A program made the position numbers and the translations under genes. From positions 372,001 to 436,000 of the forward strand of contig JAMOUJ010000005.1 in NCBI GenBank assembly GCA_027068075.1: a stretch of DNA of 64,000 nucleotides. The letters run 5' to 3'. Positions 43,182 through 50,360 of the stretch are shown piece by piece (the stretch's first letter is position 1; every line of letters starts with the position of its first letter). This stretch comes from Candidatus Aminicenantota bacterium. GTDB lineage: Bacteria; Acidobacteriota; Aminicenantia; S016-38. Below the pieces are notes generated by a model. That model was not told where the DNA came from and made no database searches. It worked only from the letters and a program-made list of their open reading frames with translations.

Positions 43182-43210
43182 ATTATATTCCTTAGTTGAT
43201 TTTTTTTCAA
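43182..43210 (-). promoter_or_regulatory. Promoter of the 2-oxoacid oxidoreductase-Nudix-comEC operon
   Basis: On the minus strand TTGAAA (43210-43205) and TATAAT (43187-43182) are 17 nt apart. The predicted start near 43175 leaves a leader of about 20 nt containing GGGAGG, 8 nt from the ATG. Confidence 0.75.
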
Positions 43211-43239
43211 ATAACTGGTTTGTCAAAATTGGGGGCGGG

Positions 43240-43267
43240 TTGATTTTCCCTACCAAATTGGTAAAAT
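43240..43267 (+). promoter_or_regulatory. Promoter of the OsmC gene
   Basis: TTGATT (43240-43245), a 16-nt spacer and an extended TGGTAAAAT (43259-43267). The leader carries AAGGAGG before the ATG at 43296. Confidence 0.6.
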
Positions 43268-43295
43268 TAAGGGAATTCAGCCCAAGGAGGAAAAG

Positions 43296-43727
43296 ATGGC
43301 GGAGACTAAAAAGGTTGTGGTGAAAATGGTGGAAGGGCTTCAGATGGTGGGCCGCAGCGGAAGCGGTCACGCCATCGTGATAGACCAGGTGGAGGAGGTA
43401 AACGGCCTGGACCAGGGCCCTCAGCCCATGGAACTTCTCCTCATGGCCCTGGCCTCCTGCACCGGGATGGACATTATCTCCATAATGAAGAAGAAAAGAC
43501 AGGACCTGAGGGGATTCTGGATTGAGGTGGAGGGGGAGAGGGCGGACGAGCACCCCAAGGTCTACACCAGGATAAGGCTGAAGTTCTATTTTGAGGGGAA
43601 AAACCTTTCAAAGGAGGCGGTGGAAAGGTCTATCTTTCTCTCCCAGAACAAGTATTGCCCCGTCACGGCCATGCTTAGGGATGCCGTCCCCGTAGAGACG
43701 GAATACGAGATTATTGAAACCCCCTGA
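43296..43727 (+). CDS. OsmC/Ohr-family protein (thiol peroxidase fold)
   Basis: A 143-residue cytoplasmic protein. Two cysteines, C55 (in LASCTGMDI) and C121 (in NKYCPVTAM), occupy the OsmC redox positions that reduce organic hydroperoxides. The substrate-binding Glu/Arg residues cannot be assigned with certainty. It has its own promoter and an AAGGAGG site. It overlaps the B12 permease tail (convergent) by 17 nt. Confidence 0.9.
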   Translation: MAETKKVVVKMVEGLQMVGRSGSGHAIVIDQVEEVNGLDQGPQPMELLLMALASCTGMDIISIMKKKRQDLRGFWIEVEGERADEHPKVYTRIRLKFYFEGKNLSKEAVERSIFLSQNKYCPVTAMLRDAVPVETEYEIIETP

Positions 43728-44616
43728 GGGCCAGGTAAAGGAACAGGGGGGCGCCCACCAGGGCCGTGATGAGGCCCACGGGGATTTCCCAGGGAGAAAG
43801 AAGGGTCCTGGAAATCAGGTCCGAAAGGAGCAGCACCGTGGCCCCCATCAACATGGCTCCGGGCAGTAGTTTTTTGTGGGACCATCCCCAGATCCTTCTG
43901 CCTATGTGAGGGGAGATCAATCCTACAAATCCGATTACCCCGGCCAGGCTCACCACCGCTGCGGAGAGGAGGGTGGCGGCGAAAAGCACCCAGGCCTGAG
44001 TTCTTTTGTAATTTAAGCCCATGGTTTCGGCTTCCCTGCCCCAAAGCAGAAGGTCCAGGTGGGCGGTTTTCGTCAGGGGCAGAACCATGGCGGGGAGGGC
44101 CAGAAGGAGGACCACCACCTCCCGGAGGCCCGTTCCGGATAGGCTCCCCAGAAGCCAGAAGATGAGGTCCGCCGAAGGGTTTTCGCTCTTGAGAAGCATA
44201 AGGATGGAGTTCAGGGCCGTGAGAAAGGCGCCGGTGGAGAGGCCCACTAAAAGCAGAGTTTCCCTGGACGGATGAAGGGTCCTGGCCAGAAAGTACACGA
44301 ATCCCACGCACAGAAGGGCGAAAACAAAGGAGGAGAGGGAGAGGGCGTATACGGAGGAAAGGGAAAGTATGTAGAGGCCCACCAGGGCTCCCGTGGAGGC
44401 CCCGGCGGAGACGCCCAGTATGTAGGGTTCCACCAGGGGATTTTGGAAGACGGCCTGAAGAAGAAGACCCGAGGTGGAAAGGTAACTTCCGGCCAGAACG
44501 GCAAAGAGTCCCCGGAAGAGCCTGTAAGAAAGGACCTGGGCCGACGAGGGAAGCCCTCCGGGTCCCATCAGAATGTAGAGGGCAAAGGAAAGGAGGAGAA
44601 CGCCCATCCAAATCAT
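43711..44616 (-). CDS. btuC: ABC transporter permease, FecCD/BtuC type (cobalamin import)
   Basis: A 301-residue inner-membrane permease of the metal-chelate/vitamin family. Features are PLVEPYILGVSAGASTGALV, the GREAETMGLNYKR cytoplasmic stretch, GVIGFVGLISPHIGRRIWG (the ATPase-coupling loop) and LISRTLLSPWEIPVGLITAL. The ATG at 44616 overlaps the binding-protein stop by 4 nt; a longer in-frame reading to 44724 is rejected because it runs through that gene. The riboswitch upstream makes cobalamin the substrate. Confidence 0.88.
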   Translation of the reverse strand: MIWMGVLLLSFALYILMGPGGLPSSAQVLSYRLFRGLFAVLAGSYLSTSGLLLQAVFQNPLVEPYILGVSAGASTGALVGLYILSLSSVYALSLSSFVFALLCVGFVYFLARTLHPSRETLLLVGLSTGAFLTALNSILMLLKSENPSADLIFWLLGSLSGTGLREVVVLLLALPAMVLPLTKTAHLDLLLWGREAETMGLNYKRTQAWVLFAATLLSAAVVSLAGVIGFVGLISPHIGRRIWGWSHKKLLPGAMLMGATVLLLSDLISRTLLSPWEIPVGLITALVGAPLFLYLALRGFQ

Positions 44617-45425
44617 TCTTCCACCAACCTTTCGTAAACCTCTGCCAGGCGCAGTGTGGGCCTCAACAAAAGGTTCGGTTCCACCATTATAACCCTTATC
44701 CTTTCCATGGGGAGGGCCTTCCACGGGAATTTGTGAACCCAGAATTTATCTGAATCCCGGCGGCCCGGGGCGAGAATGACCCGGGGTCTGGCCCGGAAAA
44801 TCTCCTCTCCGCTCAGGATTTTCCATCCCCTGGCCCGGCAGATGTTCTCCCAGCCGGCCCTCCTCACCAGGTCGTCCAGAAATGTCTCCCGGCAGGCGCT
44901 CCAGTGGGGAGGAGCCGGAAACCCCACGAATATCTTTCCTCTTTTTTTGTCCTGGAACCTTACCCTTTCCAGAAACCGCCTGACCTTCTCCCTGGCGGTT
45001 TTTCCCCTTCCGGAGATGAGCCCGAGGGTAAGAACGGTTTCTCCCACTTCCTCAAGGGAGCGGGGCTCCTTGAAGGAAAAAACTTCCAGGCCCAGCCTCT
45101 CCATTTCCGTAATTATCTTGATGGGTGTGGGTTGCATCACCAGCACCAGGTTTGGCCTGAGAGAAATCAGCATCTCAATGTTCGGGTTTATTATCCCCCC
45201 CAGTTTTCTGGGCCCCTCCAGATGGGAAAAACTGCTCACCCCCACCAGGAGGTCCCGGGCTCCCAGTTCAATCAGGGAGTCCGTCAGGGCCGGGGAAAGG
45301 GAGGCCAGCCTTTTTACCGGCGGGTTTATACTGTGAATCCGGCCCAGGGAATCCCTGAGGGTCAAAGGTAAGACCAGGAAGGTCAGAAGTAGAAATGCCA
45401 AAGACTTCCCGTATGTTTTCTTCAT
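44613..45425 (-). CDS. btuF: Periplasmic B12-binding protein (BtuF-like)
   Basis: A 270-residue ABC binding protein with a hydrophobic signal sequence (no lipobox Cys) followed by VKRLASLSPALTDSLIELG, ARDLLVGVSSF and LISLRPNLVLVM, typical of the BtuF/TroA class. It feeds the adjacent permease. The ATG at 45425 has a GGGAGG site 6 nt upstream, although the first 158 nt are also the end of the ATPase gene. That overlap is large for this window. Confidence 0.85.
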   Translation of the reverse strand: MKKTYGKSLAFLLLTFLVLPLTLRDSLGRIHSINPPVKRLASLSPALTDSLIELGARDLLVGVSSFSHLEGPRKLGGIINPNIEMLISLRPNLVLVMQPTPIKIITEMERLGLEVFSFKEPRSLEEVGETVLTLGLISGRGKTAREKVRRFLERVRFQDKKRGKIFVGFPAPPHWSACRETFLDDLVRRAGWENICRARGWKILSGEEIFRARPRVILAPGRRDSDKFWVHKFPWKALPMERIRVIMVEPNLLLRPTLRLAEVYERLVEE

Positions 45426-46071
45426 TCAAAACCTCCCGGGGAACTCCCCTTTCCTTTATCTCTCCCCTGGCTATAAGATAAACCTGCTGACATAGGGTGG
45501 CCAGGGAAAGGTTGTGTTCGCTTACCAGAACCGTTTTTCCCTCCTGGGCCGCCTCCTCCAGTATTTTGTAAATGGCCACCTGGTTTTTGATGTCCAGATT
45601 GGAGGCGGGTTCGTCCAGGAGTAGGAAATCAGTGCCCTGGGCCAGCACCCGGGCCACCAGGACCATCCTCCTCTCCCCTTCGCTTATTTCCGTAAACAGG
45701 CTTTCCCTTAATTTGAGGATTCCTACCCTATCCATGATCTCCAGGGGGGAACAACTGGAGGTGGAAAAACACCCCATGGCCACCACCTCTTCCACGGGAA
45801 AAGGGAAGAAAAACTGACTCCTCTGTTGCAAAAAGGCCAATTTTCTCGCCCTGGCGTCTGGAGATAATTTCCAGACCGGTTTCCCCTCCAGGAGAGCCTC
45901 TCCGGAAGAGGGCCTTCTCAGCCCTGCCAGGGTTTCCAGAAGGAGGGTTTTGCCTGCCCCATTGGGGCCTATCAGACAGGCCAAACTGGCAGGGGCCAGG
46001 GAGAGGGAAACCCCCCTCAGGAGGTCCCTCCCCCGTAGATTAAGACGAATTTCCCTGGCTTCCAGCATCAA
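45268..46071 (-). CDS. btuD: ABC transporter ATPase, FecE/BtuD type
   Basis: A 267-residue ATPase of the cobalamin importer. Walker A LIGPNGAGKT (33-42), signature ISEGERRMVLVA (near 129, with SEGE instead of the usual SGGE), Walker B FLLLDEPASNLD (149-160) and H-loop His186 (VSEHN). The family tail ENIREVFGI (218-226) lies inside the overlap with the binding-protein gene; the last 40 residues are an unusual Pro/Gly-rich extension read in another frame over that gene's start. Confidence 0.9.
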   Translation of the reverse strand: MMLEAREIRLNLRGRDLLRGVSLSLAPASLACLIGPNGAGKTLLLETLAGLRRPSSGEALLEGKPVWKLSPDARARKLAFLQQRSQFFFPFPVEEVVAMGCFSTSSCSPLEIMDRVGILKLRESLFTEISEGERRMVLVARVLAQGTDFLLLDEPASNLDIKNQVAIYKILEEAAQEGKTVLVSEHNLSLATLCQQVYLIARGEIKERGVPREVLNEENIREVFGISTSDLPGLTFDPQGFPGPDSQYKPAGKKAGLPFPGPDGLPD

Positions 46072-47888
46072 AAACCGAATTCCATCCCCCCATACAGGGT
46101 CCTTCCCGGGGAAGGATAACCGAAGATGTCCTGGTACTTTTCGTTGAAGATGTTGTCGGCCCTGAGGAAAATCTCCAGGTCTTTCCAGGCTTGGTACCGG
46201 AGAATAAGATTTACCAGTTTGTAGGAGGGATTGTTCACCGTCCTCCAGTTCAGGTCGTCAAAATCCTTTCTCTCTCCAACGAATACGAAGGATAGCCCGA
46301 GGCTGGCCCTGTCCAGGGGGGACCATCCCAGAAAGGCCTTGAAGAGCCAGCGGGGCCTCCTCATCATTTCTTCGTCCCTGGAGAGGTCCCTGGCGTTCAG
46401 GTGGGAAAGGGAAAGGAGGGCGGACACCTTTCCTGCCCTGATGCTGGCCTTTCCCTCCCAGCCGGTTATCCTGGCCTTTCCCAGGTTGGAAAACTTCCAG
46501 GAGGGAAAATCAAAAATTATGAGGTTCTTGAAGTCCGTTTTGAAGGATGTAAAGGATATAAGGGCCTGCCCCAGGACCACATCCACCCCTCCCTCGTACC
46601 CCTCGCTTTCCTCGGGTTTGAGCAGGGGATTTCCCCAGGGTCCCCAGGTTTCCGAGGGCGAGGGGAAACGGAAGCCCTGAGAATAGGATGCCCTTAATTT
46701 TATCCTTTCGGTAACCCAGAAGGAGGAAGAAACCTTGGGCGAAAACTTGTCTCCGTATCCCTTGGAATGGGAGAAGCCTCCACCCACGGAGAAGAAAAAC
46801 CTCTTTCCCTGATAAACGAGGTTCGCCCAGGAATCAATGTAGTAGGGCCTGAGATTGAGGTAGTTGATGCGGAAGTTGTTTTTGGACTCAAGGCTCAATT
46901 TTCTCCAGAGACTTCCTGCCGAGAGAAGGAATCCGCCTCCCATGTTCCACTCCACCTGGGAGTAAATTCCCCTTTCCTTCAGCAGGGTGGAAGCGTTGGT
47001 CATGCCCCAGGGATCGTGGGGATCGGTGAAGATGTAGGATTTGTAAAAATAAAAGGGAGAAAAGGTAAGCCTCAGATTTTCCGTTCTGTAGGAGATGGGA
47101 AGAGCCCCGATGAAGATCTTGTCCCTGGCCCTTCTCCCCTGAGCCGGTATTCCCCGGGCAATGAAGGGAATGTAGCCCAGTTGGTTGGTGTATATGAGGT
47201 AGGGGTTAAAGTCCACCTTGCCCAGGGTGAAGGTGGATGTGGAATAGACGGAATTTCTTTTGTAGCGGTTGTTGGGGGCAACACCGGCGGTGTTGAAATA
47301 ACTATAACCTGCCTTCAGGGAGAAATTTTTCCCCTTTATTCCTGACTTACCCTCCAAGGAGAGGGTTGACATACCTCCGGCCATAACCCGGATGGAGGAA
47401 GCGGGTGTTCTGTCCAGGGCCAGAAAGGAAGCAAACCCCATGGCCCCGTCCCCCCAGAGGGATGACTGGGGTCCCATGACCATCTGAACCGACGAAAGGA
47501 AGAAGGCGGGAACGGCGTCCAGGGGAAGGGCGTAGGAGTTGGGATCCAGCATGGGAACTCCCTCCAGGGCGAAGATCCCCCGGGAGGTTGAGACCCCCCG
47601 GAAAAAGGAGGAGGAAATTATCCCGTGGGAATTGTAATTGGGAATGTAGGCCGAGGGCAAAAGTTGAAGGGCTTCCTTGAGGTCCTGGGCGGCGGATTCT
47701 TTCAGTTCTTCGGCGGTTAAGTTCTCCACAGAATTGGCAAGGCTGAGGATGGGCACCGGGGTTTTCTCCGCCACTACCACCACCACCTCTTCCTTCAGGA
47801 CCTTTTCCGGATTTTTCCTCTTTTCCTCGGTGGGTTTGCCTGCCCAGACCAGATGCGAGGCCAGGAGCAGGAGTAGAAGTTTTTTCAT
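46068..47888 (-). CDS. btuB: TonB-dependent outer-membrane receptor (BtuB-like)
   Basis: A 606-residue outer-membrane channel. The signal peptide MKKLLLLLLASHLVWAG is followed by a TonB-box-like EEVVVVVAEK, a plug domain (ALQLLPSAYIPNYN and FRGVSTSRGIFALEGVPML), and a beta-barrel ending in an aromatic residue (YGGMEFGF). The upstream cobalamin riboswitch assigns it to vitamin B12 or cobinamide import. The ATG follows AAGGAGG. First gene of the btuB-D-F-C operon. Confidence 0.9.
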   Translation of the reverse strand: MKKLLLLLLASHLVWAGKPTEEKRKNPEKVLKEEVVVVVAEKTPVPILSLANSVENLTAEELKESAAQDLKEALQLLPSAYIPNYNSHGIISSSFFRGVSTSRGIFALEGVPMLDPNSYALPLDAVPAFFLSSVQMVMGPQSSLWGDGAMGFASFLALDRTPASSIRVMAGGMSTLSLEGKSGIKGKNFSLKAGYSYFNTAGVAPNNRYKRNSVYSTSTFTLGKVDFNPYLIYTNQLGYIPFIARGIPAQGRRARDKIFIGALPISYRTENLRLTFSPFYFYKSYIFTDPHDPWGMTNASTLLKERGIYSQVEWNMGGGFLLSAGSLWRKLSLESKNNFRINYLNLRPYYIDSWANLVYQGKRFFFSVGGGFSHSKGYGDKFSPKVSSSFWVTERIKLRASYSQGFRFPSPSETWGPWGNPLLKPEESEGYEGGVDVVLGQALISFTSFKTDFKNLIIFDFPSWKFSNLGKARITGWEGKASIRAGKVSALLSLSHLNARDLSRDEEMMRRPRWLFKAFLGWSPLDRASLGLSFVFVGERKDFDDLNWRTVNNPSYKLVNLILRYQAWKDLEIFLRADNIFNEKYQDIFGYPSPGRTLYGGMEFGF

Positions 47889-47894
47889 AGAACG

Positions 47895-47957
47895 CCTCCT
47901 TGTTCGTTTTAGGAGGGGAAACCTATGGACTTCATCCCCCCTCCGAAGATGAAGCCT
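47895..47957 (-). promoter_or_regulatory. Mutually exclusive hairpins controlling the btuB ribosome site
   Basis: Between aptamer and btuB three pairings compete. Stem A: GGCTTCATC (47956-47948) with GATGAAGTC (47936-47928), one G-U pair. Stem B: GGAGGGG (47944-47938) with CCCCTCC (47918-47912). Stem C: CCTCCT (47916-47911) with the ribosome site AGGAGG (47900-47895). A and B cannot coexist without a pseudoknot, and B competes with C. Likely B leaves the site open, and A permits C and blocks it. Model from complementarity only. Confidence 0.55.
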
Positions 47958-47964
47958 CGGCCCG

Positions 47965-48113
47965 GGCTGGTAGGTCTTCTGGCTCCCGGATCTACCTACT
48001 CCCCACGCCTTCCCATCCCGTCGTGCGGGACAGTGGCCTCTGTGGGTTTCGTCCCCGGTTACAGCTGCGGGGGCAGCGGTGGCCTTTCACCACCTTCCCT
48101 GGCCCAGCCCAGG
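47965..48113 (-). ncRNA. Cobalamin riboswitch (B12 element)
   Basis: Read on the minus strand, the segment contains the conserved core GCTGCCCCCGCAGCTGTAA, then GCCACTG, GGGATGGGAAGGCG and the B12 box GAGCCAGAAGACCTACC (47985-47969). The 5' end is set by a promoter with TTGAAT and TAAAAT 17 nt apart. Downstream of the aptamer, hairpins that could hide or expose the btuB ribosome site are present (see separate entry). The opposite strand carries an open frame at 47925 in front of ftsK, which is not a gene. Confidence 0.95.
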
Positions 48114-48119
48114 GAAAAA

Positions 48120-48148
48120 ATTTTACCCCTGCGCCGGGTAAAATTCAA
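48120..48148 (-). promoter_or_regulatory. Promoter of the cobalamin-riboswitch transcript
   Basis: On the minus strand TTGAAT (48148-48143) and TAAAAT (48125-48120) are 17 nt apart, placing the start near 48113. The same DNA forms a 9-bp inverted repeat (48120-48128 and 48136-48144). Confidence 0.65.
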
Positions 48149-48242
48149 GGGTCATTTTCAAGGGCGTGGAACCGTTCCCTCCGGCCTTCCGGGAAAAGAA
48201 GGACCTCCTTCTGCGGGAGAAGATTCAAAGGGATTTCTGAGA

Positions 48243-48248
48243 TATAAT
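48243..48248 (+). promoter_or_regulatory. -10 element of ftsK
   Basis: TATAAT ends exactly 6 nt before a GTG start at 48255. No ribosome site precedes the GTG, so a leaderless mRNA is likely. The remaining intergenic DNA back to 48150 shows no gene. Confidence 0.55.
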
Positions 48249-48254
48249 TTAAAG

Positions 48255-50360
48255 GTGAAGAGGAGGGAAATATTTTCGCTGGTTCTTTTTTTTCTGGGTC
48301 TCTTTCTGGGTGGAAGCCTCCTGAGTTTTTCCCCTTCAAGTTTGGAAAGGGGCCAGGGGATTTTCGGTAATTGGGGACTCAGGGCAGCCCACTGGATGCT
48401 CCAGGCCTTTGGCTATGGCTCCCTGGCCTTCGTGTTTTTCCTTTTTCTCTGGGCCCTGGCCTCGTGGCTTGAGAAGAGAATATGGTTTTTCCCCAGGCTG
48501 ATAGCCCTGTTTCTCTTTTCCTCCTCGGTGGCCACCGTCCTGGCAGGTCTTTTGCCCCAGGGACTTTACGCTCCAGGAGGAGTGGTGGGGGAGATGATCT
48601 TCAGGTCGTTCCTTCCCCTGGTGGGGAAGGGAGGGGTTTTTCTCATTGCCCTTCTTCTGGCGGTTCTTTCCCTTTATTCCTTTTCCAATTTTTCCCTCAA
48701 AAGGGTTTTACAATACCTCGGAAAGGGATTTCGGTTCTTCCTATCCCGGATGGAGGTAAAGGTAAGGGTTCCCACGGGCCGGGCTCTGGAGGCACCGGAG
48801 CCTCGCAGACCCAAGAGGGCCAAGCCGGCAAGGAAGGGCAAGGAGAAAATTAAAGTCCGAAAGGAACGCAGGAAAAGGGAGGATCGCCGGAGGGAGCCCC
48901 AACTCTTCCCGGCCCTGGAATACCAGGAACCCCCCGTAGAATTTCTGAAAAAGCCCGTCCATGAGGAGGAAGTTTCCCTGGAGGAAATGAGGGAGAACTC
49001 CCGGGAAATTGAGGAAAAACTTAGAGAATTTGGCATAAGGGGGGAGGTGGTGAAGGTTAATCCGGGACCGGTGGTCACCGTTTACGAGTTCAAGCCTGAG
49101 CCCGGCATCCGGGTTTCCCAGGTAATAGGGGCCTCTTCCGATGTGGCCTTAGCCCTGGGGGCTGAAAATGTGAGGATCGCCAGGCTTCCCGGAAAGAAAA
49201 CCATAGGCATAGAAGTGCCCAACAGAAGGAGACAGATTATATACCTCAGGGAGATTATAGAATCCAGGGAATTCATTCAGTCCCACTCCCCCCTGACCCT
49301 GGCCATTGGAAAGAATGTGGACGGTAGCCCCTTCGTGGTGGACCTGAGACCCTTCCCTCACCTCCTGATTGGAGGAGCCACGGGGATGGGGAAAAGCGTG
49401 GCCCTCAACGCCATGCTCCTCTCCATAATCTACAAGGCAAAACCCGACGAGGTAAAGTTTCTCCTGATAGATCCCAAGAGGGTGGAGTTTCCTATTTACA
49501 ACGGGATACCGTATTTGCTGTCTCCGGTGGTAACCCGGGTGGACAAGGCCATTCAGAGCCTCATATGGGCCGTTAAGGAGATGGAGAGAAGGTTGGGGCT
49601 TCTGGAAAAACTGAGGGTAAGGAATATATCCCAGTATCGCATAAAGGCAGAGCAACTGCGTCAGGAAGGCCAGGAGGTGGAACAACTACCTTACATAGTG
49701 ATCGTGATAGACGAACTTGCCAACCTCATGCTGTCGGCCCAGAAGGACATGGAAAGCCTGCTAACCCGCCTGGCCCAGGAGGCCCGGGCCCCGGGCATTC
49801 ATCTCATTCTGGCCACCCAGAGGCCCTCCACGGACATAATAACCGGCACCATAAAGAACAATTTTCCCGCCAGAATAGCCCTGGGGGTTCCTTCCCGGTT
49901 TGATTCCAAGACCATCCTTGACCAGGAGGGGGCCGAGAAACTTCTCAACAAGGGGGACATGCTGTTCAAATCCCCCAACTCCTCCATTTTGAGGAGGGTT
50001 CACGGCGCCTTCGTCAGCGAGGAAGAGGTTTTAAAGGTAATAGAGTATTTGAAAAGCAGCGGTGCTCCGCAGTATCGGGACATATTTTCGGAGGTGAAGG
50101 AGAGGGGAAGGGGTTCGGCCCTGGGGCTTTCTTCCAGCGAGGACCTGTATAGGAAGGCCATCAAATTGGTCCTCACCACCGGGAAAACCTCCGCTACCTA
50201 CCTGCAAACCAGGTTGAGGATCGGTTTTCCCAAGGCCTCCCGTTTTCTTATGATGATGGAGGAGGATGGTATATTGTCCCGGGAGGATCCCAAGACCAAA
50301 AGGAGGGAAATTCTGGTGGATCCCCAGGAGTATTTAAGTAGTCTGGAGGAGGGAGAATGA
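48255..50360 (+). CDS. ftsK: DNA translocase FtsK/SpoIIIE
   Basis: A 701-residue division-septum DNA pump. N-terminal membrane segments (to about 150), a basic linker, then the motor: GGATGMGKSVALNAMLLS (Walker A), FLLIDPKRVEFPIYNG, VIVIDELANLM (Walker B) and LATQRPSTDIITG. The C-terminal winged-helix gamma domain (TYLQTRLRIGFPKASRFL) reads KOPS-type sites. The GTG at 48255 is preferred; an in-frame extension to 47925 runs antisense through the riboswitch and has no family sequence. Confidence 0.95.
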   Translation: MKRREIFSLVLFFLGLFLGGSLLSFSPSSLERGQGIFGNWGLRAAHWMLQAFGYGSLAFVFFLFLWALASWLEKRIWFFPRLIALFLFSSSVATVLAGLLPQGLYAPGGVVGEMIFRSFLPLVGKGGVFLIALLLAVLSLYSFSNFSLKRVLQYLGKGFRFFLSRMEVKVRVPTGRALEAPEPRRPKRAKPARKGKEKIKVRKERRKREDRRREPQLFPALEYQEPPVEFLKKPVHEEEVSLEEMRENSREIEEKLREFGIRGEVVKVNPGPVVTVYEFKPEPGIRVSQVIGASSDVALALGAENVRIARLPGKKTIGIEVPNRRRQIIYLREIIESREFIQSHSPLTLAIGKNVDGSPFVVDLRPFPHLLIGGATGMGKSVALNAMLLSIIYKAKPDEVKFLLIDPKRVEFPIYNGIPYLLSPVVTRVDKAIQSLIWAVKEMERRLGLLEKLRVRNISQYRIKAEQLRQEGQEVEQLPYIVIVIDELANLMLSAQKDMESLLTRLAQEARAPGIHLILATQRPSTDIITGTIKNNFPARIALGVPSRFDSKTILDQEGAEKLLNKGDMLFKSPNSSILRRVHGAFVSEEEVLKVIEYLKSSGAPQYRDIFSEVKERGRGSALGLSSSEDLYRKAIKLVLTTGKTSATYLQTRLRIGFPKASRFLMMMEEDGILSREDPKTKRREILVDPQEYLSSLEEGE

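Noticed and set aside
43586-44611. 341-codon minus-strand frame over OsmC and the B12 permease
   Set aside because: Alternate frame of the FecCD-type permease; its translation is Pro/Gly/His-rich low-complexity with no motif.
44617-44724. 36-codon N-terminal extension of the B12 permease
   Set aside because: It lies wholly within the binding-protein gene; ATG at 44616 in the stop overlap begins the first membrane segment.
48120-48144. 9-bp inverted repeat as a riboswitch terminator
   Set aside because: It lies upstream of the aptamer in transcription order and coincides with the -35/-10 elements of the riboswitch promoter.
47925-48254. N-terminal extension of ftsK by about 110 codons
   Set aside because: The extension is the antisense strand of the cobalamin riboswitch and encodes no FtsK-like sequence; GTG at 48255 precedes the first membrane segment.
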